NCBI GenBank assembly: GCA_002331485.1
Contig: DCYS01000036.1
Span: forward strand, 1,674-65,673
Origin: Flavobacteriales bacterium UBA2104
GTDB lineage: Bacteria; Bacteroidota; Bacteroidia; Flavobacteriales_D; Crocinitomicaceae
DNA: 64,000 nucleotides
Direction: 5' to 3'
In this document: one piece after another, positions 55,127 through 62,938 of the stretch
How positions within the stretch are numbered: the first letter of the stretch is position 1
Layout of the letters: each line of letters starts with the position of its first letter
Program-made: the position numbers and the translations under genes
The notes under the pieces: generated by a model
The model's database searches: none
What the model saw: the letters and a program-made list of their open reading frames with translations, nothing else
Told to the model about the DNA's origin: nothing

Positions 55127-55903
55127 TTATTTAAAATCCGGCTTTCTCTTTTCAAGAAAGGCTGATGTTCCCTCTTTAAATTCATCAGTTCCAAAACAGT
55201 TACCAAACTCCGTAATTTCAACATTGAATCCATTCAATCCATCAACGTAATTCGCATTTACCGCTTTGATCGCAGATTTGATTGCCGATCCAGAATTATT
55301 ACAAATCTTCTTAGCCAACTTCTTGGCAAGATCCATTAACTCATTTTGTGGTACTACATGGTTCACTAACCCCCAATTCTGAGCGTCCTTAGCATCCATC
55401 ATTCCAGCGGTTGTAATAAGCTCCATAGCCTTACCACGTCCAACGAGTTGAGCTAATCGCTGAGTCCCTCCGTATCCAGGAATCACCCCGAGAGAAACCT
55501 CAGGTAATCCAAGTTTTGCATTCTCAGAGGCTACTCTAATGTGAGAAGCCATGGCAAGTTCTAATCCTCCACCTAAAGCAAAACCATTTACAGCAGCAAT
55601 AACAGGAGTTGGTAAATTCTGAACAAAATTAAATAGGATCTCTTGTCCATTTGCGGCTAACTCTTGCCCCTGTTCAACATTATAATTTGCGAATTCTTTA
55701 ATGTCAGCTCCTGCTACGAAAGCTTTTTCTCCGCTTCCAGTCAAAATGATCACTCTAGTTCCTTCGTCTTTATTTGCTTTATCCAATGCATCGTGTAGCT
55801 CTTGAATCGTTGCTTTATTTAGCGCGTTTAATTGCTTAGGTCTGTTGATCGTAATAATGTGAGTTCGATCTTCTTGAGTCGTTGTAATATTTTCGTATGC
55901 CAT
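55127..55903 (-). CDS. Enoyl-CoA hydratase/isomerase (crotonase family)
   Basis: Adds water across trans-2-enoyl-CoA in beta-oxidation or a related pathway, 258 residues, full length. The oxyanion hole is formed by AFVAGADIKEFA and NGFALGGGLELAMASHIR, and the two catalytic glutamates are in GGGLELAMAS and KLGLPEVSLGVIPGYGGTQRLAQ, so it is a hydratase rather than an isomerase lacking one Glu. Similar to short-chain enoyl-CoA hydratases. It stands alone with a terminator. Confidence 0.94.
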   Translation of the reverse strand: MAYENITTTQEDRTHIITINRPKQLNALNKATIQELHDALDKANKDEGTRVIILTGSGEKAFVAGADIKEFANYNVEQGQELAANGQEILFNFVQNLPTPVIAAVNGFALGGGLELAMASHIRVASENAKLGLPEVSLGVIPGYGGTQRLAQLVGRGKAMELITTAGMMDAKDAQNWGLVNHVVPQNELMDLAKKLAKKICNNSGSAIKSAIKAVNANYVDGLNGFNVEITEFGNCFGTDEFKEGTSAFLEKRKPDFK

Positions 55904-55985
55904 GTTCTAAAAATTTTCAGGCTAATATAGCTAAACAGCAGAGAATCTCAAAGTGCAAATACAAAAGCAATTCTGGAATAAATAT

Positions 55986-55993
55986 TACTTTTG
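55986..55993 (+). promoter_or_regulatory. -7 box for the zinc-ribbon gene
   Basis: TACTTTTG, a perfect TAnnTTTG element, 21 bases before the ATG at 56015. No TTG box at normal spacing. Confidence 0.45.
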
Positions 55994-56014
55994 ATAAATG
56001 CTCAATAAAGTAAA

Positions 56015-56305
56015 ATGAAACAAGTAAAATGTCCACATTGTCATCAATGGTCATCCGATCCAGAAATTTGTGAGCACTGCGGAAAAGCAATAAGCCGTGA
56101 GAAAAGGGAGTTGGAAAAATCAGGTGGGCAAAAAAAGATATCTGCTCCAGAGCCCCCCGGCAAACTTCAACAGTTCTTTGAGTACGCCCAGAAATCAAAA
56201 AACCCTTTTATTAAGCTTCTCTATTTTATTGTAATGAGCATTTGGGGAATCTATGTCGGGCTCGTCGTGCTTATTTTATACATTGCGGTTGCTGCCTCGG
56301 GATGA
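56015..56305 (+). CDS. Zinc-ribbon membrane protein
   Basis: A 96-residue protein that starts with a zinc ribbon (VKCPHCHQWSSDPEICEHCGK, two Cys-x2-Cys pairs at about residues 6-9 and 19-22), then a charged linker, then a hydrophobic C-terminal helix (about 68-93, LLYFIVMSIWGIYVGLVVLILYI). It is probably anchored in the inner membrane with the zinc ribbon in the cytoplasm. Function unknown. The stop codon overlaps the start of the next gene (ATGA). Confidence 0.78.
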   Translation: MKQVKCPHCHQWSSDPEICEHCGKAISREKRELEKSGGQKKISAPEPPGKLQQFFEYAQKSKNPFIKLLYFIVMSIWGIYVGLVVLILYIAVAASG

Positions 56306-56661
56306 AAACAATTAGCCATCCATTATTCCTGCTGGTTTTTGCGTCATATGTGGTCTACTATATCTTGAAGCATTTTCACGTATCAATGCCCGTTTTGATC
56401 ACGAGTTATTACGCAGATCTGGTTAGTTTATTCATTATCAACACAGTGATTCTCTTCATAATCAGAAGAGCCTCGAACAAACCAAACTATGAATTACCCA
56501 TAGCAATGGTGGTATTTAGTTTTTTCGCCATTTCAGCAATCTTCGAGTTCATTCATCCAGCCTGGGATAATGACATGGTCGCAGATCCTTTAGATATAAT
56601 GTGCTACGGTTTCAGTGCGTTGCTTTACATCATATGGCGGAGAAACAGGAAGTTAGTTTAG
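56302..56661 (+). CDS. Small polytopic membrane protein
   Basis: A 119-residue protein with four predicted helices, starting MKTISHPLFLLVFASYVVYYI. The ATG at 56302 overlaps the upstream stop by four bases (ATGA); the longer frame from 56242 reads through the upstream gene and is not used. The pattern HPLFLL ... then a final charged and aromatic segment (FEFIHPAWDNDMVADPLDIMCYG) resembles short Bacteroidota proteins that databases label magnesium citrate secondary transporter, a name with little support. The 3' end overlaps the convergent decarboxylase gene by nine bases. Confidence 0.7.
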   Translation: MKTISHPLFLLVFASYVVYYILKHFHVSMPVLITSYYADLVSLFIINTVILFIIRRASNKPNYELPIAMVVFSFFAISAIFEFIHPAWDNDMVADPLDIMCYGFSALLYIIWRRNRKLV

Positions 56662-57888
56662 CGCTTTGACATCCTCGACTAACGGACTCAACTTCTCTAT
56701 CGTCACGTGTTCCATAACGACAATCTTATACCATTGAGGATTGTTATGATTATCAGGAACCAGACCGTATTTTTTGGCTATATCGTGATTCAAATGTTCA
56801 CTTTTTATAGTAACAATGTTGGATGAAGGATGCCTGTAATATCCAATATTTAACTCTTCAAGTTGTTGGCAGATCCAGGAGGTTCGCTTTTGAAGAACGA
56901 AGATCTTTTCCGTCCACCCAAATGGTCCATATTTGGAAAGGATCATCCAGACGGCAATTGCATTTGCCCCAGAACGACTTCCGATCAATGTATAATCTTC
57001 TCCTTCAACATAGCTCGCCTCTTTCGTATTTGCGTAATTGATCAATCCTTTACGAGCAATAAATATTCCGGTACCGTATGGTGCCTGCGCCATTTTATGG
57101 GCATCTAACGTTACAGATGTAACCTTGCTGTTCCTGAAATCCAAATTATGTTCCTTCTGAGCAAAAGGGAAATAAAAACCACCGTAAGCACCATCTACAT
57201 GAATAAAATAAGGAACATTCAAATCATCTAAAACTTCACTATATACTGTAGGTTCATCAACAGATCCAAACATCGTTGTCATCATATTCGCAACAACAAT
57301 GAAGCCTTTAACTCCTTGATCCATTTGAGTCTTAACTGCTTCCTTTATAAAATCTCTCGTTATTTTTCGCTCTTCATTTGTAACCTCAACCTTCTGAACA
57401 GGAACGCTTAATATGTTTCCCGCTTTATCCATGGAGTAATGATTGTCAGCGGAACAGAGTATTGATACTTCTTTATTATCAAACTGTTTTTCTTTGACAA
57501 AATAATTTCGATAGATCCAAATGGCCTGCATGTTTGCCTCTGTCCCTCCAGAAGCAACATATCCATCAAATTCTTCATTCTTACTTCCGTTTAGAATATC
57601 GTGAGCGCAGATCTTTATTAACTCTCGCTCTATATCTTGAGTTCCTGCAAAAAAAGATTCTGACTTACCGATAGTATGACAGCCGATGTGATTTGGGTTT
57701 TTGATCAAAGTTGACAAAAAAGGAGCATCACTTAAGAAACTCGCATCTTGAGAGAACACTTTTTCATCCAAATATGACGCTGGAACACCGATCACATTTT
57801 TATCAACGTAATTAATGTTTTCATCAAGGGCGTCAAAAACTCTTTTTTTGATCTCCTCATCCGAACGTTTGACCCAGAAATTATTCAT
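56653..57888 (-). CDS. Group II PLP-dependent decarboxylase
   Basis: Amino-acid decarboxylase of 411 residues with the PLP lysine in SVTLDAHKMAQAPYGTG and the cofactor Asp-Gly-Ala in YFIHVDGAYGGFYF. The N-terminal half has NHIGCHTIGKSESFFAGTQDIE and GYVASGGTEANMQAIW. Substrate is uncertain; group II members act on aspartate, glutamate, tyrosine, histidine or DOPA, and the archaeal MfnA-like (tyrosine/aspartate) form is the nearest in pattern. The frame extends to a TTG at 57903, but that TTG is the core of a -7 box, so the ATG at 57886-57888 (MNNFWVKRSDEEI) is chosen. Divergent from the deiodinase-like gene. Confidence 0.88.
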   Translation of the reverse strand: MNNFWVKRSDEEIKKRVFDALDENINYVDKNVIGVPASYLDEKVFSQDASFLSDAPFLSTLIKNPNHIGCHTIGKSESFFAGTQDIERELIKICAHDILNGSKNEEFDGYVASGGTEANMQAIWIYRNYFVKEKQFDNKEVSILCSADNHYSMDKAGNILSVPVQKVEVTNEERKITRDFIKEAVKTQMDQGVKGFIVVANMMTTMFGSVDEPTVYSEVLDDLNVPYFIHVDGAYGGFYFPFAQKEHNLDFRNSKVTSVTLDAHKMAQAPYGTGIFIARKGLINYANTKEASYVEGEDYTLIGSRSGANAIAVWMILSKYGPFGWTEKIFVLQKRTSWICQQLEELNIGYYRHPSSNIVTIKSEHLNHDIAKKYGLVPDNHNNPQWYKIVVMEHVTIEKLSPLVEDVKALN

Positions 57889-57900
57889 GCCTTTTTTCGG

Positions 57901-57908
57901 CAAAGTTA
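57901..57908 (-). promoter_or_regulatory. -7 box for the decarboxylase gene
   Basis: TAACTTTG on the minus strand, a perfect TAnnTTTG element, only 12 bases before the chosen ATG, which predicts a very short leader. Confidence 0.45.
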
Positions 57909-57951
57909 GATATTTCTTAAATTCATAGCCAGAACGCTACAAACTTAATTC

Positions 57952-58638
57952 ATGGCAGAAAAAGAAATTGAAATTGATGGGTATAAACACGTACTCTACG
58001 AGAATAGCAGACTAGGTGTTGATGCAATTCGTGAAAGTGAAGAATTTTATCAGTTAATGAATAAAAGGCGTTCAGTACGAACTTTTTCTGATCACCCAGT
58101 TGATCGAAAAGTGATCGAAAATATTATAAAAACAGCTGGCACAGCTCCTTCAGGCGCCCACAAACAACCATGGACATTTTGCGTTGTCAGCAACCCAGAA
58201 ATGAAAAGAAAGATCCGGGAAGCGGCTGAAAAAGAAGAGCGACTATCTTATGAAGAACGAATGAGCGAGCGATGGAAAGATGATCTTAAGCCATTGGCAA
58301 CAGACGCTGAAAAACCTTTTTTAGAGTCAGCTCCATACTTGATCATTGTATTCAAAAAAGCGTTTGAATTGGATGACCAAAATAATAAGCAGAACAACTA
58401 TTATGTCAATGAATCAGTTGGTATTGCATCAGGAATGCTTATAACTGCAGTTCATCATGCTGGCTTGATCACTTTAACTCACACGCCAAGCCCAATGAAT
58501 TTCTTATCTGAACTTTTAGAGCGTCCAAAAAACGAACGTCCATTTCTACTGTTGCCTATTGGTTATCCAGAAGAGCCATCATACGTGCCAGACCTCAAGC
58601 GTAAATCTCTTTCAGAAATCACTGAGTTTTACGATTAG
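57952..58638 (+). CDS. Nitroreductase family protein, iodotyrosine-deiodinase-like
   Basis: FMN enzyme of 228 residues. FMN-binding landmarks are NKRRSVRTFSDHPV (Arg pair), TAGTAPSGAHKQPWTF and LLPIGYPEEP. It looks closer to iodotyrosine deiodinase than to ordinary nitroreductases: the segments AGTAPSGAH, YYVNESVGIASG and VPDLKRKSL match the vertebrate enzyme, and aligning it by eye with human IYD puts Glu96, Tyr100 and Lys121 on the Glu/Tyr/Lys set that binds the halotyrosine zwitterion. The likely reaction is reductive dehalogenation of halotyrosine, though the physiological substrate in bacteria is unclear. No membrane anchor. 63 bases from the divergent decarboxylase start. Confidence 0.85.
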   Translation: MAEKEIEIDGYKHVLYENSRLGVDAIRESEEFYQLMNKRRSVRTFSDHPVDRKVIENIIKTAGTAPSGAHKQPWTFCVVSNPEMKRKIREAAEKEERLSYEERMSERWKDDLKPLATDAEKPFLESAPYLIIVFKKAFELDDQNNKQNNYYVNESVGIASGMLITAVHHAGLITLTHTPSPMNFLSELLERPKNERPFLLLPIGYPEEPSYVPDLKRKSLSEITEFYD

Positions 58639-58704
58639 TCGTCAACTCAAAATCATTTGATCAAAACAATTCGAATATTCAATTCGGAATGGACAAATAT
58701 TAAT

Positions 58705-58712
58705 TAATTTTG
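58705..58712 (+). promoter_or_regulatory. -7 box for ctaB and the oxidase operon
   Basis: TAATTTTG, a perfect TAnnTTTG element, 43 bases before the ctaB ATG. An ATTC where the -33 box would lie is a weak match. Confidence 0.5.
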
Positions 58713-58755
58713 CCGATTAATTTGGAGAAACGAATTTCTCACGTTCAATTCGAAT

Positions 58756-59628
58756 ATGAACATTGGTCAAAAAATCAAAGATTACATTCTATTTACGAAG
58801 TTTAGGCTTTCGTTTTCAGTAATCCTCTCTGCATTATCAGGTTTCCTTTTTGCAGGAGGAGGAACAGGAATGGAGGTTTTTTATCTTTTAGTTGGAGGAA
58901 TTCTGGTTACTGCCGCGAGTAACGGTACCAATCAGATCTGGGAGAAAGATCTGGATATACTGATGAATAGAACGAAGAACAGGCCACTTCCTCGTAAAAG
59001 TATGTCAATGATTGAAGCTGTTGTCGTAGTAGTTATAAGCTTGGCTGCGGGGACATGGATGCTTTATCAACTGAATGTAAACTCTATGCTTTTAGGGCTG
59101 GCCGCCTATGTTTCTTACGCATTCGTTTATACACCCTTAAAGAGAATAACCCCTTGGTCAGTTATAATTGGAGCGTTTCCAGGGGCCATACCACCAATGC
59201 TTGGAGCAATTGCGGTGACTAACGAATTCGGTGCCATGCCTGGGGCTTTGTTTTTTGTTCAGTTCGTATGGCAACTTCCTCACTTTTGGGCTATTGCCTG
59301 GATATCTCATGAAGACTATCAAAAGGCTGGTTTCTATCTCCTACCATCTGGGAGTGGTAAGTCAAAAACATCGGCTTTCAGAATTGCATTTTCAGCATTA
59401 ATGCTCATTCCATTCACATTATTCCCTTGGCTATTGGATATGGTTGGAATATTCAGTGTAATGGCAGCGTCAATTTTAGGGTTGTTATTCTTTTTAATTG
59501 CGTACAAATTATACTTGACTTTAGAAGACAAAGACGCCAAGAAATTAATGTTTGCGTCATTTATTTACCTGCCCTTGATTCAGTTTGTGTATGTAATTGA
59601 CAAATACTTCTTTTATTCAGAACTCTAG
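58756..59628 (+). CDS. ctaB: Haem o synthase (protohaem IX farnesyltransferase)
   Basis: UbiA-family prenyltransferase that farnesylates haem b to haem o for the terminal oxidase, 290 residues, eight or nine helices. The first Asp-rich motif is NQIWEKDLDILMNRTKNRPLP; the second conserved loop is FFVQFVWQLPHFWAIAWISHEDY, both hallmarks of CyoE/CtaB. It opens the oxidase operon and is followed 51 bases later by the first subunit III gene. The haem a synthase is not seen here. Confidence 0.96.
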   Translation: MNIGQKIKDYILFTKFRLSFSVILSALSGFLFAGGGTGMEVFYLLVGGILVTAASNGTNQIWEKDLDILMNRTKNRPLPRKSMSMIEAVVVVVISLAAGTWMLYQLNVNSMLLGLAAYVSYAFVYTPLKRITPWSVIIGAFPGAIPPMLGAIAVTNEFGAMPGALFFVQFVWQLPHFWAIAWISHEDYQKAGFYLLPSGSGKSKTSAFRIAFSALMLIPFTLFPWLLDMVGIFSVMAASILGLLFFLIAYKLYLTLEDKDAKKLMFASFIYLPLIQFVYVIDKYFFYSEL

Positions 59629-59679
59629 CTTGGAAATATTGTTTTGTTGAAAGAACTTTATGTGTGAAAATTTTATGTC

Positions 59680-60735
59680 ATGAGAGAGAAATTTGAAGAC
59701 TCCTACAGCCTGGAAACCCAGGAAAAGACGAAAAAGAATTTAACCTGGATCATTGTTTTCAGTATCGCAATGCTTTTTGCTGGATTTACATCAGCATACA
59801 TTGTGTCTATGGGAGACACCTTTTGGATCAAGGTAGGCTTACCAAATGCTTTTTACATTAGTACTGCTGCCATACTATTGAGTAGTGCAACGTTATTTTT
59901 AGCTAGTCGTTCAGCTAAACAGAAAAACATAGGACAAACTCGAATATTTGTTTTGATCACCCTTGTTCTTGGAGTTCTTTTTGGTGTTTTCCAATTCGTC
60001 GGGTACAATAAACTTATAGATAGTGGTGCAAATCCCGTAACACGAATAATTGTTTCTGAAGGCCGATATGGCGATTATTATGAGATAAAGAAAGACGGAG
60101 AATACCTGACCGTAGAAAACAATCAATACGCATTTGATGGGAAACAATTAGAAGGAAATGAACTAAAAGATTTTCAGTCGTTTGCAAAGCAATTCTTGAA
60201 TGTAGACAAGGACGGAATACCGAAAAATCTTGACTACTCTACCTATTCATTGTATTACAAAGGTCAACCATTGGCATATACTAACGGTGAATTGGTTCGA
60301 CCAAATGGTGAAAAACTTCAATTATTAGACTTAGATAGACTGAGAGCCCTCGCAAGAAATATAGTTGATAATAGAGCTGATTTTTTCGTGAGTGGTGAAA
60401 TGGGCAAAGATTTCCATCTTTATTTTAATGGTAAAGAGCTCGATTACAAAGAAAGAACGCTCATGTATAATGGCAAACCGTTAAGCGCCAACCTACAAAA
60501 CAAGCTTTTGAGGGGGAACAAAGACATGAGTACAGCCTATTTTTATATAATTACGATTCTTCACTTACTTCATGTTGTAGCTGGTATTATAATGTTATTA
60601 GTAATGACAAAGCGCTCATTTACAGGGGAAATAGTTGAAAAAAATGCACTTGGTTTAAAAGCAGGTTCAATTTTCTGGCACTTTTTAGGTGTTTTATGGA
60701 TATATTTATTACTATTTTTGACTTTTATTCATTAA
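59680..60735 (+). CDS. Haem-copper oxidase subunit III-like protein with a three-repeat soluble insert
   Basis: Membrane protein of 351 residues. Helices lie at about 21-45, 55-75, 88-108, then again at 284-308 and 328-350, as in haem-copper oxidase subunit III. Between the third and fourth helix (about residues 115-283) is a soluble insert with three tandem units of about 36-40 residues: YYEIKKDGEYLTVENNQYAF, YSLYYKGQPLAYTNGELVRP and FHLYFNGKELDYKERTLMYN, each followed by a charged helix. Related Bacteroidota proteins at this position are near 195 residues, so the insert is unusual. It probably faces the periplasm. Second gene of the oxidase operon. Confidence 0.85.
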   Translation: MREKFEDSYSLETQEKTKKNLTWIIVFSIAMLFAGFTSAYIVSMGDTFWIKVGLPNAFYISTAAILLSSATLFLASRSAKQKNIGQTRIFVLITLVLGVLFGVFQFVGYNKLIDSGANPVTRIIVSEGRYGDYYEIKKDGEYLTVENNQYAFDGKQLEGNELKDFQSFAKQFLNVDKDGIPKNLDYSTYSLYYKGQPLAYTNGELVRPNGEKLQLLDLDRLRALARNIVDNRADFFVSGEMGKDFHLYFNGKELDYKERTLMYNGKPLSANLQNKLLRGNKDMSTAYFYIITILHLLHVVAGIIMLLVMTKRSFTGEIVEKNALGLKAGSIFWHFLGVLWIYLLLFLTFIH

Positions 60736-60756
60736 ACTTGCAAAAAACTCATAAAA

Positions 60757-61833
60757 ATGTCAGGACACGCTTCTAATGAAATGAACACGGCTCCAGCATG
60801 GGGTGGAAAGGTATCTCCGTTTCGTGTCAGCTACGGAAAATTAATGATGTGGTTTTTCCTTGTATCGGATGCATTAACATTCGGTGGATTACTTGTTGCA
60901 TACGGATACACACGTTACACATTTGACGGACAATGGCCGATCGGTGAAGAAACTTTTGAGGCTTTACCTTTCTTAGGGAATGGATACCCATTGATGTATG
61001 TTGCTCTTATGACATTTATACTTATCGTTAGTTCTGTAACCATGGTGTTAGCCGTTGAAGCTGGACATAGAATGGATAAGAAAGGAGTGATCAAATGGAT
61101 GTTAGCTACGATCATTGGAGGATTTTTCTTCTTAGGTTCACAGGCTTGGGAGTGGAGTCACTTTATTCATGGTACTCACTTCGGTAGAGTTGAATTAGAA
61201 GATGGATCCAGCGCGATCGTTAAAGGACATTTCGGTGAGATTGAAAGTTTTGAAGTAATTGAACCCGGTGCTCACAGTCCTGCAGCTGGAGAGTTGATCA
61301 CAAATGATAATATCAGTGCTGAAGAGGGAGATCTAATGCACGCTTTTCAGCACGCTGCGGTTGCTGGTCATCTTGAAGGAGAGGCAGGAAACTTGAAAAT
61401 TCACTTACACGACGGTACAGTTGCTAAGGTGAATAAGAAAGCTGATAAGAATCTACAATTATTGATCAAAGAACCAGGGACAAAATACGCTGTTTCTCTA
61501 CCTTCTGATGAAAGCACAAGAATCTCTGAAGAAGAAGGTTCTGTTAATATGTATTACGCTGCTTTAACAAAAGGAGACGTTATCTACGGAGCTAATATGG
61601 AGCAAAACGAATACGGTCCTCAACAATACGGACAGTTCTTTTTCTTCATCACAGGATTCCACGGATTCCACGTATTCTCAGGAGTTGTAATTAACATTAT
61701 CATATTCCTTGGTGTATTGAAAGGAATATATCACAAAAGAGGTCACTACGAGATGGTTGAAAAAACTGGTCTTTACTGGCACTTTGTCGATTTAGTTTGG
61801 GTATTTGTATTTACCTTCTTCTATTTGATATAA
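60757..61833 (+). CDS. Cytochrome c oxidase subunit III with soluble insert
   Basis: Subunit III of the terminal oxidase, 358 residues. The membrane core is clear: SYGKLMMWFFLVSDALTFGG near the start, LGSQAWEWSHFI, and the C-terminal FFFFITGFHGFHVFSGV and LYWHFVDLVWVFVFTFFYL helices, which are the family's most conserved segments. A soluble insert of about 150 residues (137-288) interrupts the core at GTHFGRVELEDG to NEYGPQQYG; it is acidic with several Asp-Gly turns (VELEDGSSAIV, IHLHDGTVAKV). Immediately follows the shorter subunit III-like gene; both are translated in order with subunit IV. Confidence 0.93.
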   Translation: MSGHASNEMNTAPAWGGKVSPFRVSYGKLMMWFFLVSDALTFGGLLVAYGYTRYTFDGQWPIGEETFEALPFLGNGYPLMYVALMTFILIVSSVTMVLAVEAGHRMDKKGVIKWMLATIIGGFFFLGSQAWEWSHFIHGTHFGRVELEDGSSAIVKGHFGEIESFEVIEPGAHSPAAGELITNDNISAEEGDLMHAFQHAAVAGHLEGEAGNLKIHLHDGTVAKVNKKADKNLQLLIKEPGTKYAVSLPSDESTRISEEEGSVNMYYAALTKGDVIYGANMEQNEYGPQQYGQFFFFITGFHGFHVFSGVVINIIIFLGVLKGIYHKRGHYEMVEKTGLYWHFVDLVWVFVFTFFYLI

Positions 61834-61855
61834 CAGATTATAATATTTTACGATT

Positions 61856-62209
61856 ATGGAAAGAGACGACGTATATGAATATTCTTTAGATACTCATCAT
61901 TCTGAAGAAGAAGGAAAGAAAGTAAGAAAGAAAATTTGGTTTGTAACATTGCTATTAACAGTAGTTACTGCTGTTGAGGTTGCATTAGGAGCAATGGTTA
62001 AGCAAGGAAGTGATATGTGGACTACCGTTAAGGTATTGTTCATCGTGTTGACACTTCTAAAAGCTGGATACATTGTTTTAACATTTATGCACCTTGGTGA
62101 TGAGAAGAAAGTCCTGAAATGGATCATTCTTCTTCCTTACATCATATTCATCATTTATTTGATGTTTATCTCCTTTACTGAGGCTACAGCAGTTGGACCT
62201 GAAATGTAG
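61856..62209 (+). CDS. Cytochrome c oxidase subunit IV family protein
   Basis: Small membrane subunit of the haem-copper oxidase, 117 residues with three helices after a polar N-terminus (HHSEEEGKKVRKKIW). The pattern WFVTLLLTVVTAVEVALGAMV then FMHLGDEKKVLKWIILLPYI is typical of bacterial subunit IV (CoxD/CyoD-like). It stabilises the catalytic subunit. Follows subunit III by 22 bases. Confidence 0.9.
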   Translation: MERDDVYEYSLDTHHSEEEGKKVRKKIWFVTLLLTVVTAVEVALGAMVKQGSDMWTTVKVLFIVLTLLKAGYIVLTFMHLGDEKKVLKWIILLPYIIFIIYLMFISFTEATAVGPEM

Positions 62210-62239
62210 CGATAGTATAGAATTAAAAACATACTAGCT

Positions 62240-62938
62240 TTGGCTGAAAAGAATACTAAGGCCGGTCGATTTAAACCTCTACTTATGTTAGTTTTGGTTT
62301 TTGGACCGGCTCTTTTTTTGATCTTTATCGCGCTCAACAAGTGTGAGCACAAATTCACAACGTTACCTGTATACGGGAAGCTCTCTAATTACAGCTTTAA
62401 TGATGTGAATGGTGGTGTAGTGGATCAAGAAACTCAAAAGGGTAAGATTACGCTCTTTAATACAATTCAAACCTTTTGCCCGGAAGACTGTGCAATTGAT
62501 CTTCCAAAGTTCAATTTGATGATCTATCAAGATTATCGTAAGAATCAAAGAAATCTAGGTCACGTTAAAATTGTATCCATTATTACGGATGAAGAGGGTA
62601 ATCCTGTTGAAGAGGAACAACTTGAACAATTGAAGTTTACGATGAATGATATCGTTGAAGCTTATGACCCGACCATCTGGAAACTTGTTACTGGTGACCC
62701 TAAGCAGATCTATGACATTGAGAGTAATGGTGTTAATCTCTATACAAAAACCTCTGATACCGCTTTTGCTGGGAAATCTTTCCTTGAGACTATGCTTATT
62801 GTCGATAAGAAAAATCAACTCCGTCTTATCAGAAGAGGAAATGAAGAAGGAATGATCCGCGATTACAAGCAACATGTAGCCTTACTCCAGAAACAATATG
62901 ATAAGGAAGCAGCAAAGAAGGAGGAGAATGATCAGTAA
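62240..62938 (+). CDS. Sco-like membrane protein, His ligand not found
   Basis: A 232-residue protein with an N-terminal membrane anchor (about 12-32) and a thioredoxin-like domain. The Sco copper pair is present as FCPEDC (Cys80, Cys84, a CxxxC spacing), but the downstream His that completes the copper site in Sco1 (in HS or AHSP) is not seen: the matching stretch reads AGKSFLETMLIVDKKNQLRLI. It may therefore bind copper differently or act as a thiol reductase for the oxidase. The start is a TTG (62240-62242), followed by MAEKNTKAGRF; no ATG fits. It overlaps the next gene by 11 bases. Confidence 0.8.
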   Translation: MAEKNTKAGRFKPLLMLVLVFGPALFLIFIALNKCEHKFTTLPVYGKLSNYSFNDVNGGVVDQETQKGKITLFNTIQTFCPEDCAIDLPKFNLMIYQDYRKNQRNLGHVKIVSIITDEEGNPVEEEQLEQLKFTMNDIVEAYDPTIWKLVTGDPKQIYDIESNGVNLYTKTSDTAFAGKSFLETMLIVDKKNQLRLIRRGNEEGMIRDYKQHVALLQKQYDKEAAKKEENDQ

